Positions 29,343 to 37,711 are shown, numbered from the stretch's first letter. The stretch is 64,000 nucleotides of DNA from Parcubacteria group bacterium Gr01-1014_13 (GCA_007376295.1 VMGB01000002.1:89013-153012); one strand, 5' to 3'. Notes: a model not told the origin generated them from the letters alone. Translations and numbers: made by a program.

Positions 29343-29346
29343 ACAA
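29318..29346 (-). promoter_or_regulatory. Promoter overlapping a terminator, upstream of the Cys-rich gene
   Basis: Minus strand: -35 TTGTAA (29346-29341), a 17-base spacer and -10 TATTAT (29323-29318), embedded in the terminator hairpin of the preceding gene. Confidence 0.5.
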
Positions 29347-29389
29347 AAATTTTTGGTTCCCGGGTCTGGATTCATAAGGGGGCTCAAAC

Positions 29390-30430
29390 TTAACTGCCGG
29401 TGAATTTTAAACCGCTGATTGAAACGTCGTCACATCCGCAGGTTGAATCTACACAGGTTGCGATTAAACTTTCAACCTCTGCGGACACAAAGGTCTGCGC
29501 TGTTGCCATAGAACCGGGCCCCTTTGCCTTTACCTTGACGGCGGATACGGAATCGATGATAATTTTGAAAAAATCTTGATTGCAAGTAAACCCTTTTCTT
29601 TTTGGTTCGGTGTCAAAACTCGCGTGTTCTGCCTCCACGATTTTGATACTGGGAAGCGATATATCGGGAATTTTTAAATTCGGATCTAATTGTTTAACTT
29701 TATTGATGATACCGCCCATCTGCTGGAGCCAGCTTAAAATCTCTTCATCTTTTACGCCAGCCCCTACGCTAGTCCCTACTTCATATTCATAGCCGCAATC
29801 TTTGGGGAGAAATTCATGTCTCAAGCCGGCGGATGCGACCGCTTCTGGATTTCGTCCAAACGGCAGTTTTTTTGAGAGCGGGAAAAACCACCGCGAGTTT
29901 CGGAGTCGCGTTTTTGCCTCGCCCCAGGCGCGCAAAACTACCCAGCCATTAACATGCGGCCTGCATTCACAACCGGACGGACGGTGGAATTTTCCATCAA
30001 TAATTAAAGTCCCATCAACTTTGGATTTCGCCTCAACCGTTCCGGAAAGTTTTCGCGACCATACTCTTGCTTTTCCTCTAACGGTATTAATCCCCGGGCC
30101 GTAAGATTCAAGTTGGGCTTCGGCATACCCCGCGTTCCAGTTGTTTACTTTTCCATCCGTATTGGGATCCGTGCGAGGCGGGGAAAATTGCACTGTAACC
30201 TCCCAACCGCAACGACCTTCGTGCGGAAGCTTTCGGTAAGCAATGAGTTCCGGTCGATCTTCCGATGTGATTCTTTTAAAATCTCGTCCCAATACATAGC
30301 GAAGAAACGGGGAACGCGTCCGCACTCTTCTTCTAACAACAGCGGCGATGATAATAAATACTACAATGGCCACAACTATCACCACCACACTATTTGTGGC
30401 ATATGTTGGCGTCGAAACGAAATCCTCCAT
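29390..30430 (-). CDS. Membrane-anchored orphan protein
   Basis: 346 residues. An N-terminal helix at about 14-32 followed by R-R-R-V-R-T-R is a typical anchor with basic stop; the rest is probably outside. The central region has many Trp and Gly-containing strands (residues 70-190) and may be a beta domain. Four Cys near the C-terminus (C-V-D-S-T-C-G-C) could form a small metal or disulfide site. No domain is recognised. Codons are G+C-richer than the core genes, but there is no Shine-Dalgarno before the ATG. It ends at a clear terminator. Confidence 0.65.
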   Translation of the reverse strand: MEDFVSTPTYATNSVVVIVVAIVVFIIIAAVVRRRVRTRSPFLRYVLGRDFKRITSEDRPELIAYRKLPHEGRCGWEVTVQFSPPRTDPNTDGKVNNWNAGYAEAQLESYGPGINTVRGKARVWSRKLSGTVEAKSKVDGTLIIDGKFHRPSGCECRPHVNGWVVLRAWGEAKTRLRNSRWFFPLSKKLPFGRNPEAVASAGLRHEFLPKDCGYEYEVGTSVGAGVKDEEILSWLQQMGGIINKVKQLDPNLKIPDISLPSIKIVEAEHASFDTEPKRKGFTCNQDFFKIIIDSVSAVKVKAKGPGSMATAQTFVSAEVESLIATCVDSTCGCDDVSISGLKFTGS

Positions 30431-30482
30431 ACTATTTAATAGTAGGTTAATTAGCTATTTTATTATATCACAACTGGTAACA

Positions 30483-30510
30483 AACAAAAAACGTCGTTTT
30501 TGGCGACGTT
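30483..30510 (-). terminator. Terminator after tRNA-Asn
   Basis: Seven-base-pair stem AACGTCG/CGACGTT with a seven-base loop, followed by TTTTGTTTG on the minus strand. Confidence 0.8.
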
Positions 30511-30518
30511 ATTCGAAC

Positions 30519-30593
30519 TGGCTCCCAGGCCTGGACTCGAACCAGGGAAATCCACGTTAACAGCGTGGCGTTGTACCGCTCAACTACCTGGGA
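30519..30593 (-). tRNA. tRNA-Asn (anticodon GTT), CCA encoded
   Basis: A complete cloverleaf: acceptor TCCCAGG/CCTGGGA, D-stem GTTG/CAAC, anticodon stem CCACG/CGTGG with loop CTGTTAA (anticodon GTT), T-stem CCTGG/CCAGG with TTCGAGT, discriminator G and a genomically encoded CCA. It is followed by a terminator. Confidence 0.96.
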
Positions 30594-30617
30594 ATAATAT
30601 TTGTTCAAGTAAATTTA

Positions 30618-30646
30618 AGAATATAATAATTTTTGACCAATGTCAA
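30618..30646 (-). promoter_or_regulatory. Promoter of tRNA-Asn
   Basis: Minus strand: -35 TTGACA (30646-30641), a 17-base spacer and -10 TATTCT (30623-30618). Confidence 0.6.
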
Positions 30647-30661
30647 TCAAATATTAAGAGC

Positions 30662-30690
30662 TTGAAACATATCCGGCTTCATGCTACGCT
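30662..30690 (+). promoter_or_regulatory. Promoter of the Cys-pair gene at 30729
   Basis: -35 TTGAAA (30662-30667), a 17-base spacer, -10 TACGCT (30685-30690). The leader carries GGAGG at 30716-30720. Confidence 0.55.
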
Positions 30691-30728
30691 TTTTCTGGCT
30701 CTAAACCCTACCAAAGGAGGGTAAAGAA

Positions 30729-31028
30729 TTGGCGAAAAGGCCTGAAAAAGCGCTGGACGAGTCCATGCAACAAGTAATGGCTGAAGTCGAGCGGAAGGTC
30801 AACGACAAGTTGATGGATCCGCACCAAAGGGGTGATGAAGAGGAAAAGCCGGTCCCTTTTGAATGCCCGATGCCATGGTGCGGCAATAGTGAGTATATCA
30901 AACTCACCCAATCCAACGGCGTTCGTGGTCCCAATGGCGGCAGCACTATCATTGGTTATGAGTGTTGTGGGTGTTCTGTAAGATTTGGCGATCCTGCCAA
31001 ATTTTCCAATATAAAAGGCGGGGGCTAA
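30729..31028 (+). CDS. Small Cys-pair orphan protein (TTG start, SD-led)
   Basis: 99 residues from a TTG codon at 30729; GGAGG eight bases upstream supports it. The N-terminal half is acidic and helical. Cys pairs C-P-M-P-W-C near 55 and C-C-G-C near 81 suggest a zinc ribbon. Gly-rich sequences G-P-N-G-G-S and K-G-G-G flank the second pair. No family is recognised, though a short nucleic-acid- or protein-binding zinc ribbon is plausible. G+C-rich codons. Its stop overlaps the ATG of the next gene. Confidence 0.68.
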   Translation: MAKRPEKALDESMQQVMAEVERKVNDKLMDPHQRGDEEEKPVPFECPMPWCGNSEYIKLTQSNGVRGPNGGSTIIGYECCGCSVRFGDPAKFSNIKGGG

Positions 31029-31177
31029 TGGATGACATTCTCCTGTGTATCTTTGTTGCTATAGTACTAGTCGCAGCAACGAGGCATGTGTTCTATATCA
31101 TTTATAGCCAACGCCGTGAACGTGACTTTGTCAGAGACATAACGATGGCCAGTAAAAAGAAAGACAAAGCTCTTTAA
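31028..31177 (+). CDS. Small single-helix membrane protein
   Basis: 49 residues: one transmembrane helix (about residues 3-28) followed by a basic tail (R-R-E-R and K-K-K-D-K). The ATG overlaps the stop of the zinc-ribbon gene (TAATG), so the two are translationally coupled and likely work together. No family recognised. A terminator follows. Confidence 0.6.
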   Translation: MDDILLCIFVAIVLVAATRHVFYIIYSQRRERDFVRDITMASKKKDKAL

Positions 31178-31184
31178 TTGTCGG

Positions 31185-31220
31185 GCGAGGTGTACATATA
31201 TAATATGGCCTCGCTTTTTT
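31185..31220 (+). terminator. Terminator of the 30729-31177 pair
   Basis: Stem GCGAGG/CCTCGC around an 18-base loop, followed by six T. Confidence 0.75.
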
Positions 31221-31228
31221 AAATAAAT

Positions 31229-31251
31229 AAGCAACCCATTGTAGGGGTTGC
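31229..31251 (-). terminator. Terminator of the 31275 gene
   Basis: Stem GCAACCC/GGGTTGC with a seven-base loop; on the minus strand followed by TTATTTATTT. Confidence 0.65.
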
Positions 31252-31274
31252 TTTGAAAAAAGATCGGAGTGCTT

Positions 31275-31610
31275 TTACCAAAACCAGTGCCAAAATTGCC
31301 ACCAGGGATAAGTTTGTTTTTTCTTACCCCATTCTTCGGGGATGCCTTTTATGACAACCCCACTGCCTTTTTCGGAAGCATCATGGAATTCTTGGGATGT
31401 GGCCCTTTTTTTCGGTATATCTTTTTTATCGGCACACTCCCGGCAGTGACCATAAAACAATTCATAGTCGGCCTTGGCGCAATACCGGCATTTTAATCTG
31501 GGCGGGGCTCCGAATAGCCCTCCCATGTCAGCGAGATAAATAGGGTGTTTTTCCCATTCAGCCTTGAGCGGCTCTTTCGGATCTTCTCGAAATGGACCGT
31601 CTTTTCCCAT
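31275..31610 (-). CDS. Small Cys-pair orphan protein with aromatic tail (SD-led)
   Basis: 111 residues. C-R-Y-C near 41 and C-R-E-C near 56 form a zinc-ribbon-like four-Cys site. The last nine residues are nearly all Trp, Phe and His (W-W-Q-F-W-H-W-F-W), which could anchor the protein in a membrane surface. GGAGG lies seven bases before the ATG, and a near-consensus promoter is at 31634-31662. G+C-richer codons. No family recognised. Confidence 0.68.
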   Translation of the reverse strand: MGKDGPFREDPKEPLKAEWEKHPIYLADMGGLFGAPPRLKCRYCAKADYELFYGHCRECADKKDIPKKRATSQEFHDASEKGSGVVIKGIPEEWGKKKQTYPWWQFWHWFW

Positions 31611-31633
31611 AAGACCACCTCCTCAAGATTTGG

Positions 31634-31662
31634 ATTTTATTGTAAAAATAGAAAAAAGTCAA
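31634..31662 (-). promoter_or_regulatory. Promoter of the 31275 gene
   Basis: Minus strand: -35 TTGACT (31662-31657), a 17-base spacer, -10 TAAAAT (31639-31634). The GGAGG is in the short leader. Confidence 0.7.
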
Positions 31663-31675
31663 GCATAAACAGCTG

Positions 31676-31704
31676 TTGCCAACGAAATTAACGCATGGTA
31701 GAAT
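31676..31704 (+). promoter_or_regulatory. Promoter of proS
   Basis: -35 TTGCCA (31676-31681), a 17-base spacer and -10 TAGAAT (31699-31704). An ATG at 31695 lies inside this promoter, which argues for the proS start at 31725. Confidence 0.6.
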
Positions 31705-31724
31705 TAAACAAGTTTAAATTTTCT

Positions 31725-32972
31725 ATGAAATACTCTCAACTTTTCGGAAAAACCAGTAAAAGTATCCAGGCCGATGCTGACAGTGCCAATGCTAAACTGC
31801 TCACGCAGGGCGGATTTGTGGCTAAACAGATGGCCGGTGTATATAATTATCTGCCTTTAGGATTGCGCGTTCTCACCAAAATTCAAAATATTGTTCGTGA
31901 AGAAATGAATGCGGTAGGCGGCAATGAAATTTTAATGCCAGCCATGACCCAAGAAGCCAGTTATGTACAAACTGGCCGAGACAATATGGATGTTTTGTTT
32001 CATTTACAAGGCAGAGACGAAAGTGAATTGGTTTTGAACCCTACCCACGAAGAAGTGGTGACGCCTTTGGCGCAAAAATATATTTTTTCTTATCGCGATT
32101 TGCCAATGGCTGTATATCAAATCCAAAATAAATTCCGCAACGAACCGCGCGCTAAATCCGGACTTTTGCGTGGCAGGGAATTTAATATGAAAGATATGTA
32201 TTCTTTTCATGTTTCCCAAGAAGATCTGGATGCTTTCTATAACGAAAAAATGATTCCTGCTTACGAAAAAATTTATCAAAGATTGGGTATTGGCAATGAA
32301 ACTATTTTGACTTCCGCTTCTGGTGGAGCGTTCTCACGATATTCGCATGAATTTCAGACGCTTTGCGATATTGGCGAGGATACAGTGTACTTGTGTGAAA
32401 AATGCGGACAAGCCATAAACAAAGAAATAATGGAAGAAGTGACTGGATGCCTTAATGACAAATGTCTGAACCCAAAAGATAATTTAGTAGAAAGAAAAGC
32501 TATTGAAGTCGGAAACATTTTTAAATTAGCCGCCCGTTTTAGCGAAGCCTTTGATTTTAAATATGCTGATTCCGAGGGTAAAGAACAATTAGTGCAGATG
32601 GGTTGCTATGGTATTGGGCCATCTCGTCTTATGGGCGCGCTGGTAGAAGTTTTTCATGATGACAAAGGTATTATCTGGCCAAAGTCTGTGGCGCCATATG
32701 CAGTGCATTTAGTATCACTTGGAGCAGACGACAATGTAAATGAAGAAGCGGCGAAATTGTACGAAAAATTGACTGGTAAAGGTATTGAAGTTTTGTGGGA
32801 TGACCGTGACGCTAGCGCCGGAGCAAAATTGGCCGATGCGGATTTAATCGGTATTCCTACCAGACTCGTGCTTTCCAAAAAGACATTAGCCGAAGACTCG
32901 GTGGAAGTAAAAGAAAGAAATGAAAAAGATGCGGAGATGGTGAAGTTGTCTGATATTCTAAAAAAGATTTAA
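31725..32972 (+). CDS. proS: Prolyl-tRNA synthetase, short type
   Basis: 415 residues from the ATG at 31725 (M-K-Y-S-Q-L-F-G-K-T). A class II synthetase charging tRNA-Pro. Motif 2 (F-R-N-E-P-R near 140) and motif 3 (G-C-Y-G-I-G-P-S-R near 300) are intact. Between them is a short Cys-containing insert (C-E-K-C, then C-L-N-D-K-C near 224-245) in place of the large bacterial editing domain, so cis-editing of Ala-tRNA-Pro may be absent or done by a separate protein. The C-terminal 90 residues are the anticodon-binding domain. No Shine-Dalgarno. Confidence 0.94.
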   Translation: MKYSQLFGKTSKSIQADADSANAKLLTQGGFVAKQMAGVYNYLPLGLRVLTKIQNIVREEMNAVGGNEILMPAMTQEASYVQTGRDNMDVLFHLQGRDESELVLNPTHEEVVTPLAQKYIFSYRDLPMAVYQIQNKFRNEPRAKSGLLRGREFNMKDMYSFHVSQEDLDAFYNEKMIPAYEKIYQRLGIGNETILTSASGGAFSRYSHEFQTLCDIGEDTVYLCEKCGQAINKEIMEEVTGCLNDKCLNPKDNLVERKAIEVGNIFKLAARFSEAFDFKYADSEGKEQLVQMGCYGIGPSRLMGALVEVFHDDKGIIWPKSVAPYAVHLVSLGADDNVNEEAAKLYEKLTGKGIEVLWDDRDASAGAKLADADLIGIPTRLVLSKKTLAEDSVEVKERNEKDAEMVKLSDILKKI

Positions 32973-32981
32973 ATTAAAATT

Positions 32982-33008
32982 AAAAAAGCCCCGTGACGGG
33001 GCTTTTTT
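32982..33008. terminator. Bidirectional terminator between proS and the DUF5671-like gene
   Basis: AAAAAAGCCCC/GGGGCTTTTTT stem with a short loop; T-runs on both strands. Confidence 0.8.
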
Positions 33009-33019
33009 GTTTTAAATTT

Positions 33020-33415
33020 TTACAAATTTTCTTCCTTGCTGCGTAGTATTCTCCAGTGAATCAGGAATAGGGGGATACCAACCACTATCATAGAAATATC
33101 TCGGACAACATCTCGTTGTTTCTGGGCTAGACGGCTAGCTTCCTGTTGTTTGATATTTTCTTCGTTTGATTTTTCACATTCTGCTTTGGTTGGGGCTGGT
33201 ACTGCTTTTGGATCTGTTGTTGGTGGTACTTCGCAGACAGCTCTGGGATAGGCATACATATCTTTGTCTGCGGCGGTAAACACCCAAGTTCTTAGAGCGA
33301 TGTTTATCAGGTCAGCAGCTGAAAATACCACCATCATTAAAGCCACAAAAGATACGAGGTAGAAATACAGGCTTTTTATAACCCTACCTTTATGTGTCGG
33401 AGTATGATTTTCCAT
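33020..33415 (-). CDS. DUF5671-like two-helix membrane protein
   Basis: 131 residues. Hydrophobic helices near 18-42 and 108-123 flank a hydrophilic stretch with two Cys and a Pro-rich patch. The first helix and its L-Y-F-Y-L-V-S-F-V-A-L start are like the DUF5671 group common in this kind of bacterium. Function unknown. It begins 13 bases after trpS and is probably co-transcribed with it. Confidence 0.7.
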   Translation of the reverse strand: MENHTPTHKGRVIKSLYFYLVSFVALMMVVFSAADLINIALRTWVFTAADKDMYAYPRAVCEVPPTTDPKAVPAPTKAECEKSNEENIKQQEASRLAQKQRDVVRDISMIVVGIPLFLIHWRILRSKEENL

Positions 33416-33428
33416 AGTTTTTAAATTA

Positions 33429-34403
33429 TTAAATTAAACCCATTTTTGTTTTGACATCTACCATTTTTTTCTCGGCAATCGCGCGCGCTTTTTTGTTCCC
33501 TTCTTCCAATATAGATTTTACTTCATTGTCATCGAGTGCATTAAATTTAGCTTGGAAATCAGAGAGGAATTCTGTGACCGTGGCGGTAAGTCCTTTTTTA
33601 AAATCCGCGTATCCTTTGCCTGTATATTCTTTTTCAATTTCTTTTATAGTTTTACCAGAAAGTAATGAATAGATAGTAAGTAAATTGGTGAGAGCTGGTT
33701 TATCCTTGCCAGATTCTATGGTACTGCCGGAATCGGTAACTGCTTTAGAGATTTTTTTGGCTGCAACTTCTGGGCTGTCGAGCAGAGCGATGTAGTTATT
33801 AGCGCTGGTAGCACTTTTACTCATTTTTTTGCTTGGGTCGTCTAGGCCCATAATGCGCGCGCCTTCTTTTTTAATTAAAGGTTCTGGCACTAAAAAAGTT
33901 TTGCTATAAGCAGAGTTAAAACGCTCGGCCAAATCTCTCGTTAATTCCACATGTTGTTTTTGGTCTTCGCCCACAGGCACAATTTCGGGGTCGTATAATA
34001 GGATGTCGGCGGACATCAGTACTGGATAATCAAACAGACCCATGTTGATATTTTCCTTATGCTGGCTGGCTTTATCTTTAAATTGGGTCATTCGTTCTAG
34101 CTCTCCCAACTTTGCAATCGTATTTAAAACCCAAGCCAATTCAGCATGCTGTGGCACCTGTGATTGTACAAAAATTGTCGATTTATTTGGATCTATACCC
34201 AAAGCCAAATATGTTTTGGCTACATTTAAAACATTTTGTCGTAAAACTTTTGGATCTTGTTTAATCGTAATTGCGTGCAAATCGACAATGCAATAAAAAG
34301 AATCATATTGATCTTGTAATTCAACCCAGTTTTTTATCGCGCCTAAGTAGTTGCCAAGGTGTAAATTGTTTGTCGGCTGAACGCCGGAGACAGCACGCTT
34401 CAT
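33429..34403 (-). CDS. trpS: Tryptophanyl-tRNA synthetase
   Basis: 324 residues, the compact bacterial length. Class I synthetase. The HIGH-type motif reads N-L-H-L-G-N-Y near 13-19 and KMSKS is intact near residue 190 (S-K-K-M-S-K-S). The S-G-V-Q-P-T-N-N start is typical. Promoter at 34429-34457 with a leader of about 19 bases and no Shine-Dalgarno. Confidence 0.96.
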   Translation of the reverse strand: MKRAVSGVQPTNNLHLGNYLGAIKNWVELQDQYDSFYCIVDLHAITIKQDPKVLRQNVLNVAKTYLALGIDPNKSTIFVQSQVPQHAELAWVLNTIAKLGELERMTQFKDKASQHKENINMGLFDYPVLMSADILLYDPEIVPVGEDQKQHVELTRDLAERFNSAYSKTFLVPEPLIKKEGARIMGLDDPSKKMSKSATSANNYIALLDSPEVAAKKISKAVTDSGSTIESGKDKPALTNLLTIYSLLSGKTIKEIEKEYTGKGYADFKKGLTATVTEFLSDFQAKFNALDDNEVKSILEEGNKKARAIAEKKMVDVKTKMGLI

Positions 34404-34428
34404 AACATATTTAAATAGTAATGCTGAT

Positions 34429-34457
34429 AGTTTACAGAATTTATCCTAGGTTGTAAA
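34429..34457 (-). promoter_or_regulatory. Promoter of trpS
   Basis: Minus strand: -35 TTTACA (34457-34452), a 17-base spacer and -10 TAAACT (34434-34429). Confidence 0.55.
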
Positions 34458-34463
34458 CCCTGT

Positions 34464-34503
34464 ATTAAAAAAATTTACCCTCCGATGTTATGTAATCGGA
34501 GGG
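34464..34503 (-). terminator. Terminator of the 34517 gene
   Basis: Nine-base-pair stem CCCTCCGAT/ATCGGAGGG with an eight-base loop, then a T-rich run on the minus strand. Confidence 0.75.
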
Positions 34504-34516
34504 CGAGGCGGTTGGA

Positions 34517-34693
34517 TTAGAAAATAGGGTAAGAGCGGAAGCTGCCAGGAAAATACGGTTTGTATTCCCGATATTCTTGGGGCATAACATGATACGGATA
34601 GTACATTTGCGGACAGCGCGGGTAACCGGCGTTTTCCGCCACCCAACTTAATGCCAAATACCAAATTTTGTCCCACCAACTATATTCTGTCAT
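34517..34693 (-). CDS. Very small Trp/Tyr-rich protein (58 residues, SD-led)
   Basis: 58 residues: M-T-E-Y-S-W-W-D-K-I-W-Y, a short hydrophobic stretch, then a Tyr/Pro-rich tail. No known family. AAGGAG seven bases before the ATG, a near-consensus promoter at 34725-34753 and a terminator after the stop support it. A longer frame on the same strand (34488-34679) is less convincing because it lacks these signals. Aromatic residues may favour a membrane surface. Confidence 0.6.
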   Translation of the reverse strand: MTEYSWWDKIWYLALSWVAENAGYPRCPQMYYPYHVMPQEYREYKPYFPGSFRSYPIF

Positions 34694-34724
34694 CAGCAGA
34701 CTCCTTTAGGTTTTTGCTAGAGGG

Positions 34725-34753
34725 ATAGTAGCTTTGATGAAGCAAAAAGTCAA
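34725..34753 (-). promoter_or_regulatory. Promoter of the 34517 gene
   Basis: Minus strand: -35 TTGACT (34753-34748), a 17-base spacer and -10 TACTAT (34730-34725). Confidence 0.65.
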
Positions 34754-34926
34754 TGTCAAAAAGTTATTAACAGGCTGGGGAAAACTATTGTTTTTAGTTG
34801 TTGGAAACTATGTTACGCTTAAAACAGAATTTGTGCTTTGGTAACAAGGCATAGAATGCTCTCTGACAATTTAATACGGTACTAACAACAACAAAACAAC
34901 AACTACAACAAAGGTAGGGTGGAATC

Positions 34927-37677
34927 ATGTCGAACAAGAAGTTGACTCCTGAAGAGGAGTTGCGTGATCTCTGTGATATTTCTGTCGTGGATGCCGTTGC
35001 TTATATCGGCGAATTGTCCCCGGGTACGGAATATTTCGAACCCGATGTGGCAGATACGCTAATCAAGTTTCTTCAGCAGACGCCGGATCTTACCGGTGTG
35101 CTCCTGGACGGCCTGACCAGTGTGCATCGCCCGGGTATCCTTTCTGATGAGGTTGTGTTTTACAACCGTACGGAAAAAGAACTGTTGGCCCACCTGAAAA
35201 AGGTTGAGCGGCACGAGCATGTTCACTGGATGTTCAACGAATTGATGAAGATGGAAGATGAGTGGTTGGGCAAGCTCCGTGCGGCGCTTCCTGAAACCAG
35301 AATTCCTGAATCAAACTTTGTTTATTCCATTGACGGCGCTGATTTTCATGGCATGTCCGAACGCATGCTGCGGGTCATTGTCCAGTCCGGCAAAGTCAAG
35401 GTGGCGCAGTCCAAGAAAGCCTTGGAAAAGAGCAGTAGAGATTTGCAACGCAAGCTTGATGGTGTGGGTACTCTCAAAGAGAGCGATCTGCAAGCCAGAC
35501 TCGGTGAATTGGAAGAGAAGCGTCGCAAGCAGGTAAAGGATCGCGCGCAAAAGCGTGTGGCCGAAACCGACAAGCAGATTGCAGAAGTCAAAAACGATAT
35601 CGCTAACCTGAAAAGGTATAGGGAGCTCGAGGCTTTGCGCAAAGCTTGGAAGGATAAAGATAAAACGGATGATATCGAAAAAAGTGACGAAGAATGGTTC
35701 GAGGTAAAGAGCGCTGTTGATATTAAACAGCAGGGTCTGGTAAAGACCCTGGTTACTTTGACTGCTGAGCGGGCTGCTTTAAATAAAGTTGCCCGCAAGA
35801 AAACGGCGCGAGAGACTCTCGATGCCAAGATTAAGAAGCTCAAAGAAGAGATCGCCGTTATCGAGGAACAAGTTAAAAACATCGCTGATGATATTGCGGG
35901 TCTTGAAGACGAATTCAAGGATTTGCGCGAACCAGAAACCAGCGGTGTGTATCATCGTCGTGTCGATGATCACGTGAACCAGTTGTATAAGCGGTTTCAA
36001 GAGCTTGGCGAAAAGCACGGTATTCGTATTGTGACCAAGCGCGGTGTGCTGGCCTTTGGCACACTTGGGATTGATTATGCTTATAACCGCGGACGCACTT
36101 TTTTGCCCATGCGGCGTGTGCGTCGGTTGGCAGAAGAGCATCACGGAATCATGACTGATTACCGTGAAAATATCGCGACTGTTTTGGAAGAATTGAAAGC
36201 TTCAGTCAACGATATTGATGTGGTATTGGAAGGCGGTACTCATGGAGAGTTCTTTGCCCGGTGGCAGAGGCTCCACATTACTACCGAAGAAATTCGCATG
36301 CAGCATGTGAACACTTTTTATACTGGCAACAGTGATGGAGTGAAGCACGTGCTTTTCCTTGCGGGTATGCCTTTTGAACCACAGCATAAAATTGCTAAAT
36401 ACTTGAAGACGGAGAAACCGAGTCGAACGCGCGGTGGTAAGCCTATTAACAGCGCTTCCCACCATTCATTTATTCGGAACTCCAGAAGATCTGTGTCTGG
36501 TACACAGATTATGCGCAAACATCGACATGAGCTTATGTCTGTCGAAGCGATCATGTATCGGCTTTTCGAAAATAAACAGGTGCTGGAGACGTTCAAGGCA
36601 GTAATGAGCCAGGACGATTCAGACAACCACTTGAACTCGCCGGAAATGGATCCGATGGGTACGATTGGTACTTTTGCTTTGGTAAAACAGCTCATGAAGA
36701 ATCCTTTGGAGCTGTACGGGCAGAAGGTGCATGTTGGCGGCACCCTGAACTTGGGTGATTTGGCCGAAGCTAATTCTAAGGCTTGGAAAGAGGCAACAAA
36801 GTTTCGTCGTCAGTGGATGGAGCAGGCCAAGGAAATTTCCGACCGCCTCGTAGCCACAGACACGACGGACTACAATGCTGTATTGAAAACTTCTCTTTTC
36901 TTCCTTAATGATTTGATGGGAGGAGCAAACGAGAATCTGTGGCTTACCATGGAAGCCGTTAAGCTGTTCCTCAAAGAGAAATTTTTGACGATTCTTAATG
37001 AAAGCCCTGCTCGGCTTTTGGACATTTTGGCTGTGTTGCAAGGCAATCACTTTGCCAACGCGGTGCGAGACGTCACTATTACCGAGTATGGACAATTTGA
37101 GGTTTATCTCAAGACGTTAAAAGACGCGCATAAAGATTTCCCGACGGAATGGCGTAAACCATTTCCTCTGGAGATCCAGCTTGGCGGTGAACCGCGGTAT
37201 TTCCAGTCAGATGCAATAAAGCCAGAAATGGTGGTGCACTTGGGTGGTTATAGCGTTGGCCGTCAAGGAGTTATTGAAAATTATGGCGTGGGGCATAATG
37301 GTAAGCTCTTGGTGCAGAAAACGTACCGAGTCGGTCTAACTCACGAGCCCAACGCTATCCTAAATAAGGCGCGTAATCAAAACGCTGACGTCATTAAGTC
37401 TGGGCATACGCATGAGTCGTTTCTGATGATCGATCAGAGCGGCTATAACATGGGTCGGTTTATTGATCAAAAGCCGTGCACGCAGAGAGTTTCGGCAACG
37501 GAACTTTCGTATGGCGGTCTGCCGCGTACGGCCGGTGTAGACCTTTGTGTCTATTCTCAGCCGGGACGGTATTTCAAGATGACCATTCCCATGGAACACA
37601 TGCGTAAAATTGGCTTGGCCCAGATGAAAGTTGAAGCCAAGGAAGCTGTCGAAAAGAAGCTTCCTAAGAAGAAGTAA
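34927..37677 (+). CDS. Large orphan protein with split metallophosphoesterase signature and coiled-coil insert
   Basis: 916 residues, no full-length family recognised. Four sites match the calcineurin-like phosphoesterase order: D-F-H-G at residues 139-142 (motif I type D-x-H), G-N-H at 706-708 (motif III), a lone His at 806 in L-T-H-E-P (motif IV), and G-H-T-H at 826-829 (motif V). D-V-V-L-E-G-G-T near 431-438 is a weak motif II in which the usual G-D is G-G. Residues about 160-345 are a long Lys/Glu-rich coiled coil. The order and the spacing between the His and G-H-T-H fit a metal-dependent phosphoesterase. The C-terminus is K-rich. G+C-rich codons, weak Shine-Dalgarno (AGGGTGG), own terminator. 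Function unknown. Confidence 0.72.
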   Translation: MSNKKLTPEEELRDLCDISVVDAVAYIGELSPGTEYFEPDVADTLIKFLQQTPDLTGVLLDGLTSVHRPGILSDEVVFYNRTEKELLAHLKKVERHEHVHWMFNELMKMEDEWLGKLRAALPETRIPESNFVYSIDGADFHGMSERMLRVIVQSGKVKVAQSKKALEKSSRDLQRKLDGVGTLKESDLQARLGELEEKRRKQVKDRAQKRVAETDKQIAEVKNDIANLKRYRELEALRKAWKDKDKTDDIEKSDEEWFEVKSAVDIKQQGLVKTLVTLTAERAALNKVARKKTARETLDAKIKKLKEEIAVIEEQVKNIADDIAGLEDEFKDLREPETSGVYHRRVDDHVNQLYKRFQELGEKHGIRIVTKRGVLAFGTLGIDYAYNRGRTFLPMRRVRRLAEEHHGIMTDYRENIATVLEELKASVNDIDVVLEGGTHGEFFARWQRLHITTEEIRMQHVNTFYTGNSDGVKHVLFLAGMPFEPQHKIAKYLKTEKPSRTRGGKPINSASHHSFIRNSRRSVSGTQIMRKHRHELMSVEAIMYRLFENKQVLETFKAVMSQDDSDNHLNSPEMDPMGTIGTFALVKQLMKNPLELYGQKVHVGGTLNLGDLAEANSKAWKEATKFRRQWMEQAKEISDRLVATDTTDYNAVLKTSLFFLNDLMGGANENLWLTMEAVKLFLKEKFLTILNESPARLLDILAVLQGNHFANAVRDVTITEYGQFEVYLKTLKDAHKDFPTEWRKPFPLEIQLGGEPRYFQSDAIKPEMVVHLGGYSVGRQGVIENYGVGHNGKLLVQKTYRVGLTHEPNAILNKARNQNADVIKSGHTHESFLMIDQSGYNMGRFIDQKPCTQRVSATELSYGGLPRTAGVDLCVYSQPGRYFKMTIPMEHMRKIGLAQMKVEAKEAVEKKLPKKK

Positions 37678-37711
37678 AGTAATGCTTGTCCTTTAGTTTT
37701 ATAAATTACCG

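Noticed and set aside
31695..31724. An earlier ATG for proS
   Set aside because: It overlaps the -10 region of the proS promoter; M-K-Y-S-Q-L-F at 31725 is the family's usual start.
34488..34679. A 63-codon minus-strand frame
   Set aside because: A different frame (34517-34693) has an SD and promoter in the right place and better fits the terminator.
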